This document shows positions 16,885 through 25,398 of a stretch of 64,000 nucleotides of DNA, piece by piece. Positions within the stretch are counted from its first letter, which is position 1; each line of letters begins with the position of its first letter. Position numbers and translations under genes: made by a program. This DNA is from Subtercola sp. (GTDB lineage: Bacteria > Actinomycetota > Actinomycetes > Actinomycetales > Microbacteriaceae), in contig JAODBC010000015.1 of the NCBI GenBank assembly GCA_025463765.1, forward strand, positions 1 to 64,000, read 5' to 3'. Under the pieces are notes generated by a model. It was given only the letters and a program-made list of their open reading frames with translations, ran no database searches and was not told the origin of the DNA.

Positions 16885-17006
16885 CGAGGTCGTGGCTCGG
16901 CTCGCCGCCCGACGTCGAACGCGGCGGCAGGATGGTCGGGCATCCGGTTGCCCGTTGGTTGTACCTTTAACGGTTTTTTCCCACTATGCGCCGATACTCT
17001 CGGCTC

Positions 17007-17684
17007 GTGCCCAGCAACGACAACAACAAGCCCGCAGCCAAGCTGACCGTCAAGCAAGAACGAGAGGCGCGCAGGGCCGAGAAGGTCGAGCAGATGCGCC
17101 GCGCGCAGGCGAAGGCGACGCGCAACCGCCGCATCACCATCGGCTCGGTGGTCGGCGCTGCCGCCCTGATCGTGGTGCTCGTGATCGTCTTCGTCGTCAC
17201 CGGCAGCTCCTCGGCACCCGCGCCCGTCGCGACTCAGGCCGACGGCGTGCAGACCTTCACCGGGCTCACCCGCAACCACGTGACCACGCCCGTCACCTAC
17301 CCGCAGGTGCCCCCGGTGGGCGGCGACCACAACCCCGTGTGGCTGAACTGCGGCATCTACGACCAGGCGGTGCCCAACGAGAATGCGGTGCACTCCCTCG
17401 AGCACGGCACCGTCTGGGTGACCTACGACGCCACCAAGGTGACCGGCGATGCGCTGACGAAGCTGCGCAGCGCGCTGCCCAACACCTACATCATTCTGTC
17501 GCCCTACGTCGGATTGCCATCCCCGGTGGTTGCCTCGGCCTGGGGAGCCCAGATTCAGCTGACCGGGCCCGACGATGCCCGGCTGCAAGACTTCTTGAAG
17601 ACGTACTGGCAGTCCCCGAACGCTCCGGAGCCGGGCGCCGCGTGCACCGGAGGAGTGACGGCACCGGGGTACGTGTCGGCGTGA
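17007..17684 (+). CDS. DUF3105 domain-containing membrane protein
   Basis: The ~225-residue protein has a cytosolic Lys/Arg/Glu-rich helix (KLTVKQEREARRAEKVEQMR), one membrane span (about 40-63, ITIGSVVGAAALIVVLVIVF) and an extracytoplasmic DUF3105 domain with YPQVPPVGGDHNPVWLNCG, HSLEHGTVWVTY and a C-terminal cysteine. The two cysteines (NCG and ACTGG) could pair outside the cell. The function of the family is unknown. The GTG at 17007 is favoured over ATG 16986 because GATACT sits 8 nt before it. Its stop overlaps the start of the DUF305 gene in a GTGA, so the two are translationally coupled. Confidence 0.85.
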   Translation: MPSNDNNKPAAKLTVKQEREARRAEKVEQMRRAQAKATRNRRITIGSVVGAAALIVVLVIVFVVTGSSSAPAPVATQADGVQTFTGLTRNHVTTPVTYPQVPPVGGDHNPVWLNCGIYDQAVPNENAVHSLEHGTVWVTYDATKVTGDALTKLRSALPNTYIILSPYVGLPSPVVASAWGAQIQLTGPDDARLQDFLKTYWQSPNAPEPGAACTGGVTAPGYVSA

Positions 17685-18415
17685 CCGGGCTAGGCACGGG
17701 CGACGTCGAGGAGGTGGATGACCGGGGCCACGATCATCCACCCGCTCCGTCGAGTTCGCGCGCACTGCGCCTGCGCATCGCCCTCATACTCGGCGCCGTG
17801 CTGCTTCTCGTGGTGGGCCTGGTCGTCGGTCGTGTCACAACGCCCGTCGCCACGACTCCCGGCACGCTGAGCGCCGAGGCCGGCTTCGCCCGCGACATGC
17901 AGGTGCACCACCAGCAGGCCATCGACATGGCACTCACGGTGCGCGACGAGACGACCGACCCAGAGATCAGGCAGCTGGCCTACGACATCGCCACATCACA
18001 GGGTCAGCAGGCCGGCCAGATGTACGCCTGGCTCAACCTGTGGGGCCTGCCCCAGGTGTCTCCGGTGCCGCAGATGACCTGGATGACCTTGCCCACCCTC
18101 GACCAGTCACAGGCCGAGCACGGCATGAACATGGCGTCGATGGCCGCCACCGACGCCACGATCGCGGCGTCACCCACCATGCCGGGAATGGCCAGCTCAG
18201 CCGATCTGGCGAAGCTGCAGACGCTGACCGGGGTCGACGCCGAGAAGCTCTTTCTCACGCTGATGATCGCGCACCACCAGGGCGGCGTCGAGATGGCCGA
18301 GGCCCTGGTGGCCCGGTCGACCAACACAGACGTCGTAGCGCTGGCGAATACGATCATCACCGCCCAGACCAGCGAGATCACGTACATGCAGCAGCTCCTG
18401 GCGGCACGCAGCTGA
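17681..18415 (+). CDS. DUF305 domain-containing membrane-anchored protein
   Basis: About 244 residues. An N-terminal anchor (IALILGAVLLLVVGLVVGRV) is followed by the extracytoplasmic DUF305 domain, with its two diagnostic His-His motifs: FARDMQVHHQQAIDMALTV and LMIAHHQGGVEMAEALV. A Met/Thr/Pro-rich insert (MNMASMAATDATIAASPTMP) lies between them. The His/Met clusters suggest metal, possibly copper, binding, which is only inference. The GTG at 17681 shares GTGA with the upstream stop, indicating coupled translation. GTG at 17714, directly after GAGGAG, is an alternative start. Confidence 0.88.
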   Translation: MTGLGTGDVEEVDDRGHDHPPAPSSSRALRLRIALILGAVLLLVVGLVVGRVTTPVATTPGTLSAEAGFARDMQVHHQQAIDMALTVRDETTDPEIRQLAYDIATSQGQQAGQMYAWLNLWGLPQVSPVPQMTWMTLPTLDQSQAEHGMNMASMAATDATIAASPTMPGMASSADLAKLQTLTGVDAEKLFLTLMIAHHQGGVEMAEALVARSTNTDVVALANTIITAQTSEITYMQQLLAARS

Positions 18416-18465
18416 CATTTGATGACTTTATCTCGCTAAACGCTAGACAGTTGCTGAGATTTCGT

Positions 18466-18471
18466 CATACT
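18466..18471 (+). promoter_or_regulatory. -10-like box upstream of the LRR protein gene
   Basis: CATACT is followed after 6 nt by an ATA codon (18478) that is in frame with the LRR protein, the same spacing as at the ATG starts of leaderless genes in this window. Confidence 0.35.
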
Positions 18472-18528
18472 TGACTCATACCCATCTCCCGACTTCGCAC
18501 CGCAGCCCGTCAGGGCCGCCCAGAACGC

Positions 18529-20751
18529 TTGCTCTCCCACAGCAATCAGCCCTCCCGCCTGCTTGTCGCCGCCCTCGCCGCCCTGCTCCTCACCCCGTTC
18601 GTGAGCCTCGCAGCGGCGGCTCCGCACGCTGCGTCAGCCGCCACGAGTGCGTCGGCGGCCGGTACTGTCACCTTCGCCGACGCGCAACTCAAAGCGTGTG
18701 TCGCGAGTACCCTGAACCTTCCGCCGAAATCAGAAATCACGGCCACCCAGCTCCTGACGGTCACCACACTCGACTGCAGCAGCCATCAGATTTCAAATCT
18801 GGCCGGACTCTCTTCTGCCACGAACCTCACCGCACTGTCGCTCGATTCCAACACGATCACCGACGTGTCTGCCCTCGCACCCCTGAAGAACATCACCTTT
18901 CTTACGCTCGGCTTCAACACCATCACCGACCCGTCACCGCTACGAAATCTCACGAACCTCACCAGACTCGACCTCGAATCCAACCGGCTGACGAGTATCG
19001 ATGCCCTCGCGACACTGACCTCTCTGTCGACCCTCATCGTTCGCCACAATTGGATCTCGCATGTCACGGCCGTCTCTGGCATGACGTCGCTCACAACCTT
19101 CGAGGGCGAATACAACGCTCTAACATCGGTGAGCGGCTTCGAGAACAGGGCGAAACTCACCTCGTTCAACATCAGCAACAATCAGGTTGTGTCGCTTGCT
19201 CCGCTCAAGAACGACTCCGCACTGACGGCAGTGATCGCCGACCGCAACGCCATCACCACGGTCGCGGGTCTGCTGGCTCTGCCTGCACTCGCTGAACTCA
19301 GCCTGTCGAACAATCACCTCACCGACGCGTCGGGCCTCCTGAACCCCGCGCTGTCAGTGCTGCATCTCGACAATCAATCGGCGACATTGCCGCCTGCCGT
19401 TGTCGGCATCACGACCACCGCGCCGGTGACCAGTACCGACAGCACCGCCGTGAGCGTCGTCGTCGACCCGGGCTCGAATGTCGACGCTGCTGTTGCGCCA
19501 GGAAATCACGTCACCTGGTACGGCACGGGCACCGGAACGCTCTCGTGGCAGCTCACCGTTCCGTTTCGGTCGGCCGCACTGTTCACCACCTTCAGCGGTC
19601 GGCTGACACAGTCGGTCGCGGCAGGCACCCTGACAACGGGCGCGCCCACAATCAGCGGTTTGGCCTATCCCGGCCAGGTGGTCACCGCCGCCGCTGGCGC
19701 GTGGGGGCCTGCTCCCGTCACTCTTATTTACCAGTGGCTTCGAAACAGATCGTCGATCGCGGGCGCGACCTCGGTGACACATACTCTGACGTCAGCCGAC
19801 GCCGGGCAATCGCTCAGTGTGCGCGTCTCCGGCTCGAAGTTCGGGTATACCCCTGTCGCGAAGACGAGCGCCGCCGTCGTGATCGCTCCCGCACCCCTCA
19901 AGCAGTTCACGGCGACTCCGACGCCGACCATCTCAGGAACGGCAGTCGTGTCTCATACGCTCACCGCCGCGCCGGGAAACTGGACGCCGGCGCCCGTGAC
20001 TCTGACCTATCAGTGGATGCGCGGCGCAACACCGATCGCGGGCGCGACCGCTCACGCCTACACGCTCACGAACGCCGATGCCGGTCAGGCGATTTCGGTT
20101 CGAGTCACGGCGACAGAGCCTGGATTCGTTACGGCTTCGAAGACCAGCGCGGGCACCGCCCCTGTGACGGGCGGCCTTCTGACCGTCGTCACTCCGACTC
20201 TGTCGGGCACACCGACAGTGGGACAGAAGCTGACGGCGAACACGGCCGCGTGGAGTCCTGCACCCGTGGCTTTGACGTACGCCTGGCTGCGCGATGGGGT
20301 GGTGATATCCGGCGCCACGTCGTCGTACCATACGCTCACGTCGGCAGACGCGGGGCATTCGATCGCGGTGAAAGTCACGGGAACAAAGGCCTCGTACACC
20401 ACTGCATCGGCCACCAGTTCGGCCGTCGCCGTACCTCAGGCGCTCACGGCGACTCCCGTGCCGACAATCACCGGCACCGCCGCCGCCGGATCGAAGCTGA
20501 CCGCCGTCAGCGGCACCTGGACGCCGGCGCCTGTCGTCTTGAGCTATCAGTGGTACGTCACGACGCATCCGGCGAACGATTCCGGCGCAACACCCGTCAC
20601 GACCGCAATCGCCGGCGCCACCGCCGTCGCCTTCACCATTCCCGCCGCTGACACCGGACTGCTGCTCTCGGTGACCGTTACCGGCAAGAAGTCGGGCTTC
20701 ACCACCGTCACCTCCACGAGCAAACCCGTGGCGGTCGCGACACCGAACTAA
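18529..20751 (+). CDS. Secreted leucine-rich-repeat protein with Ig-like repeats (internalin-like architecture)
   Basis: A ~740-residue exported protein. The signal peptide is LLVAALAALLLTPFVSLAAA. Residues ~45-275 hold about ten 22-residue LRRs of the SDS22/internalin kind (LAGLSSATNLTALSLDSNTI; LRNLTNLTRLDLESNRLTSI). Residues ~360-740 hold four ~90-residue repeats, each with WxPAPVxLxYQW and a later SADAGxSxSVxVxG signature, resembling Ig-like domains of actinobacterial surface proteins. There is no LPXTG motif, C-terminal anchor or catalytic motif. It likely works in adhesion or matrix binding outside the cell (inference). The TTG at 18529 is the first usual start; the frame is open 17 codons further upstream to an ATA at 18478, which would give a more basic N-region. 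Confidence 0.88.
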   Translation: MLSHSNQPSRLLVAALAALLLTPFVSLAAAAPHAASAATSASAAGTVTFADAQLKACVASTLNLPPKSEITATQLLTVTTLDCSSHQISNLAGLSSATNLTALSLDSNTITDVSALAPLKNITFLTLGFNTITDPSPLRNLTNLTRLDLESNRLTSIDALATLTSLSTLIVRHNWISHVTAVSGMTSLTTFEGEYNALTSVSGFENRAKLTSFNISNNQVVSLAPLKNDSALTAVIADRNAITTVAGLLALPALAELSLSNNHLTDASGLLNPALSVLHLDNQSATLPPAVVGITTTAPVTSTDSTAVSVVVDPGSNVDAAVAPGNHVTWYGTGTGTLSWQLTVPFRSAALFTTFSGRLTQSVAAGTLTTGAPTISGLAYPGQVVTAAAGAWGPAPVTLIYQWLRNRSSIAGATSVTHTLTSADAGQSLSVRVSGSKFGYTPVAKTSAAVVIAPAPLKQFTATPTPTISGTAVVSHTLTAAPGNWTPAPVTLTYQWMRGATPIAGATAHAYTLTNADAGQAISVRVTATEPGFVTASKTSAGTAPVTGGLLTVVTPTLSGTPTVGQKLTANTAAWSPAPVALTYAWLRDGVVISGATSSYHTLTSADAGHSIAVKVTGTKASYTTASATSSAVAVPQALTATPVPTITGTAAAGSKLTAVSGTWTPAPVVLSYQWYVTTHPANDSGATPVTTAIAGATAVAFTIPAADTGLLLSVTVTGKKSGFTTVTSTSKPVAVATPN

Positions 20752-20775
20752 TCGTCGATCTCTCGCGAGACGGGC

Positions 20776-21771
20776 TCAGACCGTGGGTTCTCCTCGTCGC
20801 ACAGCTTCAGCGCGAAGTCGCTTGACGACGTCGGGCGTGTAGGTGGTCGCGATTTGACGATCGTTTCCGCCGTTCCAGCCGTTCTCGCGGTACAGGCCGT
20901 CTGCCTGCGAACCGGGAACAAAGGGAAAGAGCTGGGGCTGCTGCGCCACCTGCACCACGGGAACGTCGGAACCAACTGCGAGAAAGTGAAGCCAGACATC
21001 GTCGTTGGTCGGGCTGACCTCCAGAAAACGCCGGCCGGCATCGCGCACCAGGTCGAGAAACGCCGGCGGAAACAGTTGGCCCGAAACAGACGTTCCGAAG
21101 TGCAGCAGGCCGGGAACATCGCTCGTGTTCGGGGGCCACGTCGAGTAGGGCGCCACCGCATCGCCCTCGATCAGAATCCGGTGCGCGCGATACGCCACAA
21201 TCGCATCGGGGTGACGGAGCCGCACCTGCTCGAGCCCGAGCAACCACGAACTCGGGTAGATGATGTCGTCATCGCAGGTGACCATGTCGAAGCGATGCGC
21301 CGAACTCGACTCGACGTAGTAGCGGTACTTCGTGTGCACCCGCAGCCCGGGGTCGACCTCGATGATCTCCAGACCTCGCCGCCGCAGCCGACGAAGCGGC
21401 GCCGGGAGGTTCTGCGCAATAGCCGGGTCGTCGATCCACAGGATGAACCTCTTCGGGCGCCTCGAGCCCCGTGCAATCGACTCGATTGCCAGATAGGCCT
21501 CGTTCACGCGGCTGCCATGAGTGGTCATGGTGGCGACCACTGACGAACTCTTGCTCGTGACCGGTCGCAACGAGAACCTGTTGTTCCGGCGCAGGCGGCG
21601 GATGTCGCGACTCACCTCTGCCGTCGGAGTATCGATCGCGAGAGACGGATCCAAGGGCTGTTCGGCGATCTGCGCAGCTTCCGCTCTGCGGGTACCCGTG
21701 ACGACCCGCCGTGCTGCTCGCCACACGGCTCGAGCCCCGGGAACACGAACGGCGGCGCTTCGGAACGACAT
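20776..21771 (-). CDS. Putative glycosyltransferase
   Basis: The 331-residue product has the look of a GT-A glycosyltransferase, though distant. SSVVATMTTHGSRVNEAYLA is the opening strand. RRPKRFILWIDDP and EIIEVDPGLRVHTKYRYYVE continue the Rossmann part, and VTCDDDIIYPSSWL supplies an Asp-Asp-Asp metal/nucleotide-sugar motif. SPTNDDVWLHF is a candidate base-bearing segment. The first ~75 residues are basic and of unclear role, with no membrane span. It may build a cell-surface polysaccharide. The start ATG follows TAGGCT at 6 nt. It converges tail-to-tail with the LRR protein gene across 24 bp. Confidence 0.65.
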   Translation of the reverse strand: MSFRSAAVRVPGARAVWRAARRVVTGTRRAEAAQIAEQPLDPSLAIDTPTAEVSRDIRRLRRNNRFSLRPVTSKSSSVVATMTTHGSRVNEAYLAIESIARGSRRPKRFILWIDDPAIAQNLPAPLRRLRRRGLEIIEVDPGLRVHTKYRYYVESSSAHRFDMVTCDDDIIYPSSWLLGLEQVRLRHPDAIVAYRAHRILIEGDAVAPYSTWPPNTSDVPGLLHFGTSVSGQLFPPAFLDLVRDAGRRFLEVSPTNDDVWLHFLAVGSDVPVVQVAQQPQLFPFVPGSQADGLYRENGWNGGNDRQIATTYTPDVVKRLRAEAVRRGEPTV

Positions 21772-21777
21772 ACAAGC

Positions 21778-21783
21778 AGCCTA
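21778..21783 (-). promoter_or_regulatory. -10 box of leaderless promoter for the glycosyltransferase gene
   Basis: TAGGCT on the minus strand ends 6 nt before the ATG at 21771. Confidence 0.45.
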
Positions 21784-21890
21784 GGTGGTCACCACAGCTC
21801 TGCTGAGCGCGTTGCTCGGGGTGCAGCGACCGCGATCACCACATGAGCCACGTACATCGACCTTCTCGCGCTTCAAGCACTCACGAAAAT

Positions 21891-21925
21891 GAAAGAAGCC
21901 CGGCCGAATGGCCGGGCTTCTTTCA
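21891..21925 (-). terminator. Intrinsic terminator after the initiator tRNA gene
   Basis: GAAAGAAGCCCGGCC and its exact complement form a 15-bp stem with a GAAT loop. On the minus strand it ends in CTTTC about 20 nt beyond the tRNA 3' end, as expected for the terminator of that gene. Confidence 0.85.
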
Positions 21926-21945
21926 TGCATTTCATGCACACTGCG

Positions 21946-22019
21946 TTGCGGGGACAGGATTTGAACCTGCGACCTCTGGGTTATGAGCCCAGCGAGCTAC
22001 CGAACTGCTCCACCCCGCG
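21946..22019 (-). tRNA. Initiator tRNA-Met (CAU)
   Basis: A complete 74-nt cloverleaf reads on the minus strand: acceptor CGCGGGG/CCCCGCA, D-arm GAGC...GCTC, anticodon stem CTGGG/CCCAG around CTCATAA, and T-loop TTCAAAT. The CAT anticodon is at 21983-21985. The unpaired C1 x A72 at the acceptor end and the three G-C pairs next to the anticodon loop mark it as the initiator rather than elongator tRNA. CCA is not encoded. Confidence 0.95.
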
Positions 22020-22096
22020 GCACAAGAGATAACACTACCAGACGGAATGAGTGCTCGTGACCGCAGGGCGCGAACTGCCCCGAATGAGAGCGGCAT

Positions 22097-22140
22097 TTCC
22101 GGACGAGAGATGCTGTTGGAACGGCATCTCTCGTCCGGAA
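22097..22140 (-). terminator. Long perfect inverted repeat after the UPF0182 gene, no T-tract
   Basis: TTCCGGACGAGAGATGC (22097-22113) is repeated as its exact complement at 22124-22140, a 17-bp stem with a 10-nt loop. It lies between the UPF0182 stop and the tRNA start, so it probably separates the two transcripts. Confidence 0.5.
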
Positions 22141-22171
22141 CGAACGCTTTCGTGCTCCACGCAGCAGCGCC

Positions 22172-25100
22172 CTATCCGCCCGTGGAGGTCGGGGTGGGCG
22201 TGGGAGTCGCTGTGCTGTCGGTTCCCGGCGTCGCAGCGGTACCACCACTGGCCGCGATGGCGGCGTCGACCGCAGCCTTGAGCTGGGCATCCGCAACACC
22301 GTAGGCAGCCCAGTCGGCCGCCTTCAGAGCGGCGTCACGAGCCGTGAGAGCCGCCTGAGCCTGGTCGAGCGCCTGCTGGAGGGCCGCATTGTTGGTCGTG
22401 GTGCCCGTGCCGGTTGAGGCACCCGTTGAGGGCGTGGTGGGCGTGCTGCCGTCTCCGGCCGTCGCCCCGGAGTCGCCGCCGAAGAGGTCGTCGAGGGCAG
22501 CATCGAGCGTGTCTTCGAAGGCGATCTTGTCACCGAAGCCGACAAGGATCTTCTGCAGCAGCGGATAGCTGGTCTCACCACGCGACTGCACATACACCGG
22601 CTGCACATAGAGCAGACCACCGCCGACGGGCAACGTCAGCAGGTTGCCGTTCAGCACTTCTGTCGAGCCCTGTTTCAGCAGGTTGAGTGCCTGCGACACG
22701 GTGGGATCGGAGCTGAACTTGTTCTGCTCTTGCCCGGGTCCGGGCACAGTGGCGTCTTTCGGCAGGGTGAGCAGCCTGAGCTTGCCGAAGTCGGCAGACT
22801 TCTGCCCCGCGACGTCTCCCGCGTTCGAGTCGACCGCCAGATAGCCGTTGAGGCTCTTCGACGTGTCTTCACCCGTGAGCGGGATGAACGTGGAATACAG
22901 CGAGTACTGCGGCTGGTCTTGACCCGGCATCTGCAGCGTGAGGTAGTACGGCGGTTGCAGAGTCGGGTTGGTAGCCGACGATGTGGGGTCGTTCGGCGTG
23001 GTCCAGGCGTCTTCGCGCGAGTAGAACGAACCCGCATCGGTCACGTGGTACTGGCCGAGAATGGCACGCTGCACTTTGAACAGATCGGCCGGGTAACGCA
23101 CGTGGCTCATCAGCTGCGAGCTCATGTCGCTCATCGGCTTGACCGTTGCCGGAAAGATCTTCTCCCAGGTCTGCAGAATCGGGTCGGTGCTGTCCCACGC
23201 GTAGAGCGTGACCTTGCCGTCGTAGGCGTCGACCGTGGCCTTCACCGAGTTGCGGATGTAGTTGATGTTGTTGTCGACCGCGTAACCCGGTTTCGGCGTG
23301 TACGTGTCGGCGATCGCGGCGCTCAGGCCCTCGGTCTTCGAGTACGGGTAGTTCGCGCTCGTGGTGTAGCCGTCCACGATCCATACCACTCGCCCGTCGA
23401 CGACCGAAGCGTACGGGTCGGAGTCGATGGTGAGGTAGGGCGCGACCTTCGACACGCGCGTCGCGGGGTCGCGGTCGTAGAGAATCTGCGAGTTGTCATT
23501 CACCGCCGACGAGAGAAAGATCTCCGTCGATTGAAATTTCAGGGCGTAAGCGAGTTTGTTGAAGATGTTGTCGAGTTTCGGGCCGCCATCGCCGCTGAAG
23601 GTCGTATAGGTCTGCTGGGCATCCGCTGTTCCCGACGGGTAGTCGAGCTCGGTGGGCGACGAGCCTGCCGGTGCGCCGACGATGGAATAGGTCGGCGAAT
23701 TCTCGCCGAAGTAGATGCGCGGCTCGTAGTTTCCGAGCACGCCCGTGCTGGGAATGCCTGACTCGGCGAACACGGGTTGGCCGTCGGCCGAACGCTGGTT
23801 GCCGTAAGCGGCGACCACGCCGTACCCGTGCGTGTAGACGACGGTCTGGTTGTACCAGCTCGCCGAGGTTCCCAACTGGGTGAGGTTCAGGTCGCGAACT
23901 GCGGTCACGGTGTCTTGGCTCTGCCCGTTGACCTCGTAGCGGTCGACGTTGAGGGCGGTCGGAAACTGGTAGTACTGCCTGAACTGCTGCAGGGCCGCGA
24001 AGGTGCTCGAGACGAGAGCGGGGTCGAGAATGCGGATGCTCGAGGTGGTCGCCGCGTCGGAACGCAGCGCACCGGCCTGCGCCGTAGTGGTGGCGTCGTA
24101 GGGAATCGAGTCGACATCGGCCACGCCGTACGCGTCACGGGTCATGTCGATGTTGCGTTGCAGATAGGGCGCCTCGAGGGCGCGCTCCGACGGGTCGACC
24201 TGGAAGCGCTGAACCACCCATGGCGTCAGCGAGCCGAGGATGAGCGCGCTCACGATGAGCAACGCGGTGCCGATGACGGGCAACCGCCAGCGCCCCACGA
24301 ACGCCGCCACGAAGAACAGAAGTGCCACGAGGATGGCGATGCCCGACAAGATCTGCAGGCCCGGAATCGTGGCGTTGACGTCGGAGTACGAGGCACCCGT
24401 CAGGAGGCCGCCGCTCGAGGTGAGCGTGGCGTACTGGTCGAGCCAGATGCTGATGCCCTGCAGCAGCAGGTATACGCCGGCCGTGATGGCGATCTGAATG
24501 CGCGCAGTCTTCGAGATGCGGACTTCACGCTGGCCGAAGCGAATGGCGCCATACAGGTAGCTCGTGGCGAGCGCGGCGATGCCCGACAGCAATACGACGG
24601 CCGAGGCGAAGCCGACGACGCTCTGCCAGAACGGCAGGTCGTAGACGTAGAACGAAATGTCGAGGCCGAACTGCGGGTCGGTCTGACCGAAGGATGTTCG
24701 GTTCAGGTACATCAGCACGACCTGCCAGCGCGTGGCCGTAGCGATACCGGCGAACAGCCCGAGCAGGGCCGGAATGCCGAAGGCGGCCAGGCGCCGAAGC
24801 GGCTCGACGACCTGCTGGTAACGGTCGAGCTGCGAATTGAGCTTGGCATAGACCGGACGGAACCGGAACGCGAGATCGATGCTCACGAAGACCGGGATGG
24901 CCATAGCGAAGAAGCCCACGAAGAACATGACCCCGCCGGCGACCCACTGCGTCGTGAGCACGCTCACGTAGCCGAGCTGGTTGAACCAGAGCACCTCGGT
25001 GTAGAGATTCGTGAAGACGAAGAACAGAATCGCGAGAACCGCGATGATGGCGATCGCGATCGCGATGACGGTTCTCGACCTGCGCGCCGGGCTGCCTGCG

Positions 25101-25198
25101 CCGTTCTGCGCGCCAGCGGAGCCGCCCGAGTTCGGGCCGCCGCTAGAGGGCCCGCCGTTGGAAGGCCCGCCGTTGGAAGGCACTGAGGAGGAAGTCAC
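22172..25198 (-). CDS. UPF0182 family seven-span membrane protein
   Basis: A 1008-residue member of the actinobacterial UPF0182 family, function unknown. Residues 1-35 are Ser/Gly/Pro/Asn-rich with a GGPSNGGPSS-type repeat. Seven membrane spans follow between about 40 and 335 (for example VIAIAIAIIAVLAILFFVF and LPVIGTALLIVSALILGSL). Then comes a large extracytoplasmic domain with conserved-looking segments such as RNIDMTRDAYGV, HGYGVVAAYGN and HVRYPADLFKVQR. The C-terminus (~900-1008) is Ala/Thr/Gly/Pro-rich with a helical QQALDQAQAALTARDAAL part. The start is GTG at 25198; the upstream 200 bp contain an inverted repeat that may be regulatory. It sits next to the Lon-like protease gene, as I recall for Rv3193c-Rv3194c. 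Confidence 0.93.
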   Translation of the reverse strand: MTSSSVPSNGGPSNGGPSSGGPNSGGSAGAQNGAGSPARRSRTVIAIAIAIIAVLAILFFVFTNLYTEVLWFNQLGYVSVLTTQWVAGGVMFFVGFFAMAIPVFVSIDLAFRFRPVYAKLNSQLDRYQQVVEPLRRLAAFGIPALLGLFAGIATATRWQVVLMYLNRTSFGQTDPQFGLDISFYVYDLPFWQSVVGFASAVVLLSGIAALATSYLYGAIRFGQREVRISKTARIQIAITAGVYLLLQGISIWLDQYATLTSSGGLLTGASYSDVNATIPGLQILSGIAILVALLFFVAAFVGRWRLPVIGTALLIVSALILGSLTPWVVQRFQVDPSERALEAPYLQRNIDMTRDAYGVADVDSIPYDATTTAQAGALRSDAATTSSIRILDPALVSSTFAALQQFRQYYQFPTALNVDRYEVNGQSQDTVTAVRDLNLTQLGTSASWYNQTVVYTHGYGVVAAYGNQRSADGQPVFAESGIPSTGVLGNYEPRIYFGENSPTYSIVGAPAGSSPTELDYPSGTADAQQTYTTFSGDGGPKLDNIFNKLAYALKFQSTEIFLSSAVNDNSQILYDRDPATRVSKVAPYLTIDSDPYASVVDGRVVWIVDGYTTSANYPYSKTEGLSAAIADTYTPKPGYAVDNNINYIRNSVKATVDAYDGKVTLYAWDSTDPILQTWEKIFPATVKPMSDMSSQLMSHVRYPADLFKVQRAILGQYHVTDAGSFYSREDAWTTPNDPTSSATNPTLQPPYYLTLQMPGQDQPQYSLYSTFIPLTGEDTSKSLNGYLAVDSNAGDVAGQKSADFGKLRLLTLPKDATVPGPGQEQNKFSSDPTVSQALNLLKQGSTEVLNGNLLTLPVGGGLLYVQPVYVQSRGETSYPLLQKILVGFGDKIAFEDTLDAALDDLFGGDSGATAGDGSTPTTPSTGASTGTGTTTNNAALQQALDQAQAALTARDAALKAADWAAYGVADAQLKAAVDAAIAASGGTAATPGTDSTATPTPTPTSTGG

Positions 25199-25214
25199 GT
25201 TAAGGCCTCTTGAG

Positions 25215-25235
25215 TTAGCTGTTGATGTCAGCTAA
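25215..25235. promoter_or_regulatory. Inverted repeat in the UPF0182 leader/promoter region
   Basis: TTAGCTG and CAGCTAA form 7-bp arms around a 7-nt spacer, 17 bp upstream of the GTG start at 25198. The region is AT-richer than the surroundings. It could be an operator or an mRNA leader hairpin. Confidence 0.35.
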
Positions 25236-25398
25236 TCCTAGACAACCGTTGCTGCGTGTCCGCCGCCTCAACCTCCCAGAGCCCTGACACTTCAGTCACG
25301 CGACGGTAACGAATCTTTCAGCGCCCTATGAATCAGCCGCTCACGACGAAGGTTTCGGCGACGGTTTCGGCGACGGATTCTGCAGGGGTTACTGCGGG

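Noticed and set aside
23777-25186. Plus-strand frame of 469 codons opposite the UPF0182 gene
   Set aside because: The translation is Arg/Asp/Glu/His-rich without structure, and the opposite strand encodes a clear seven-span UPF0182 protein.
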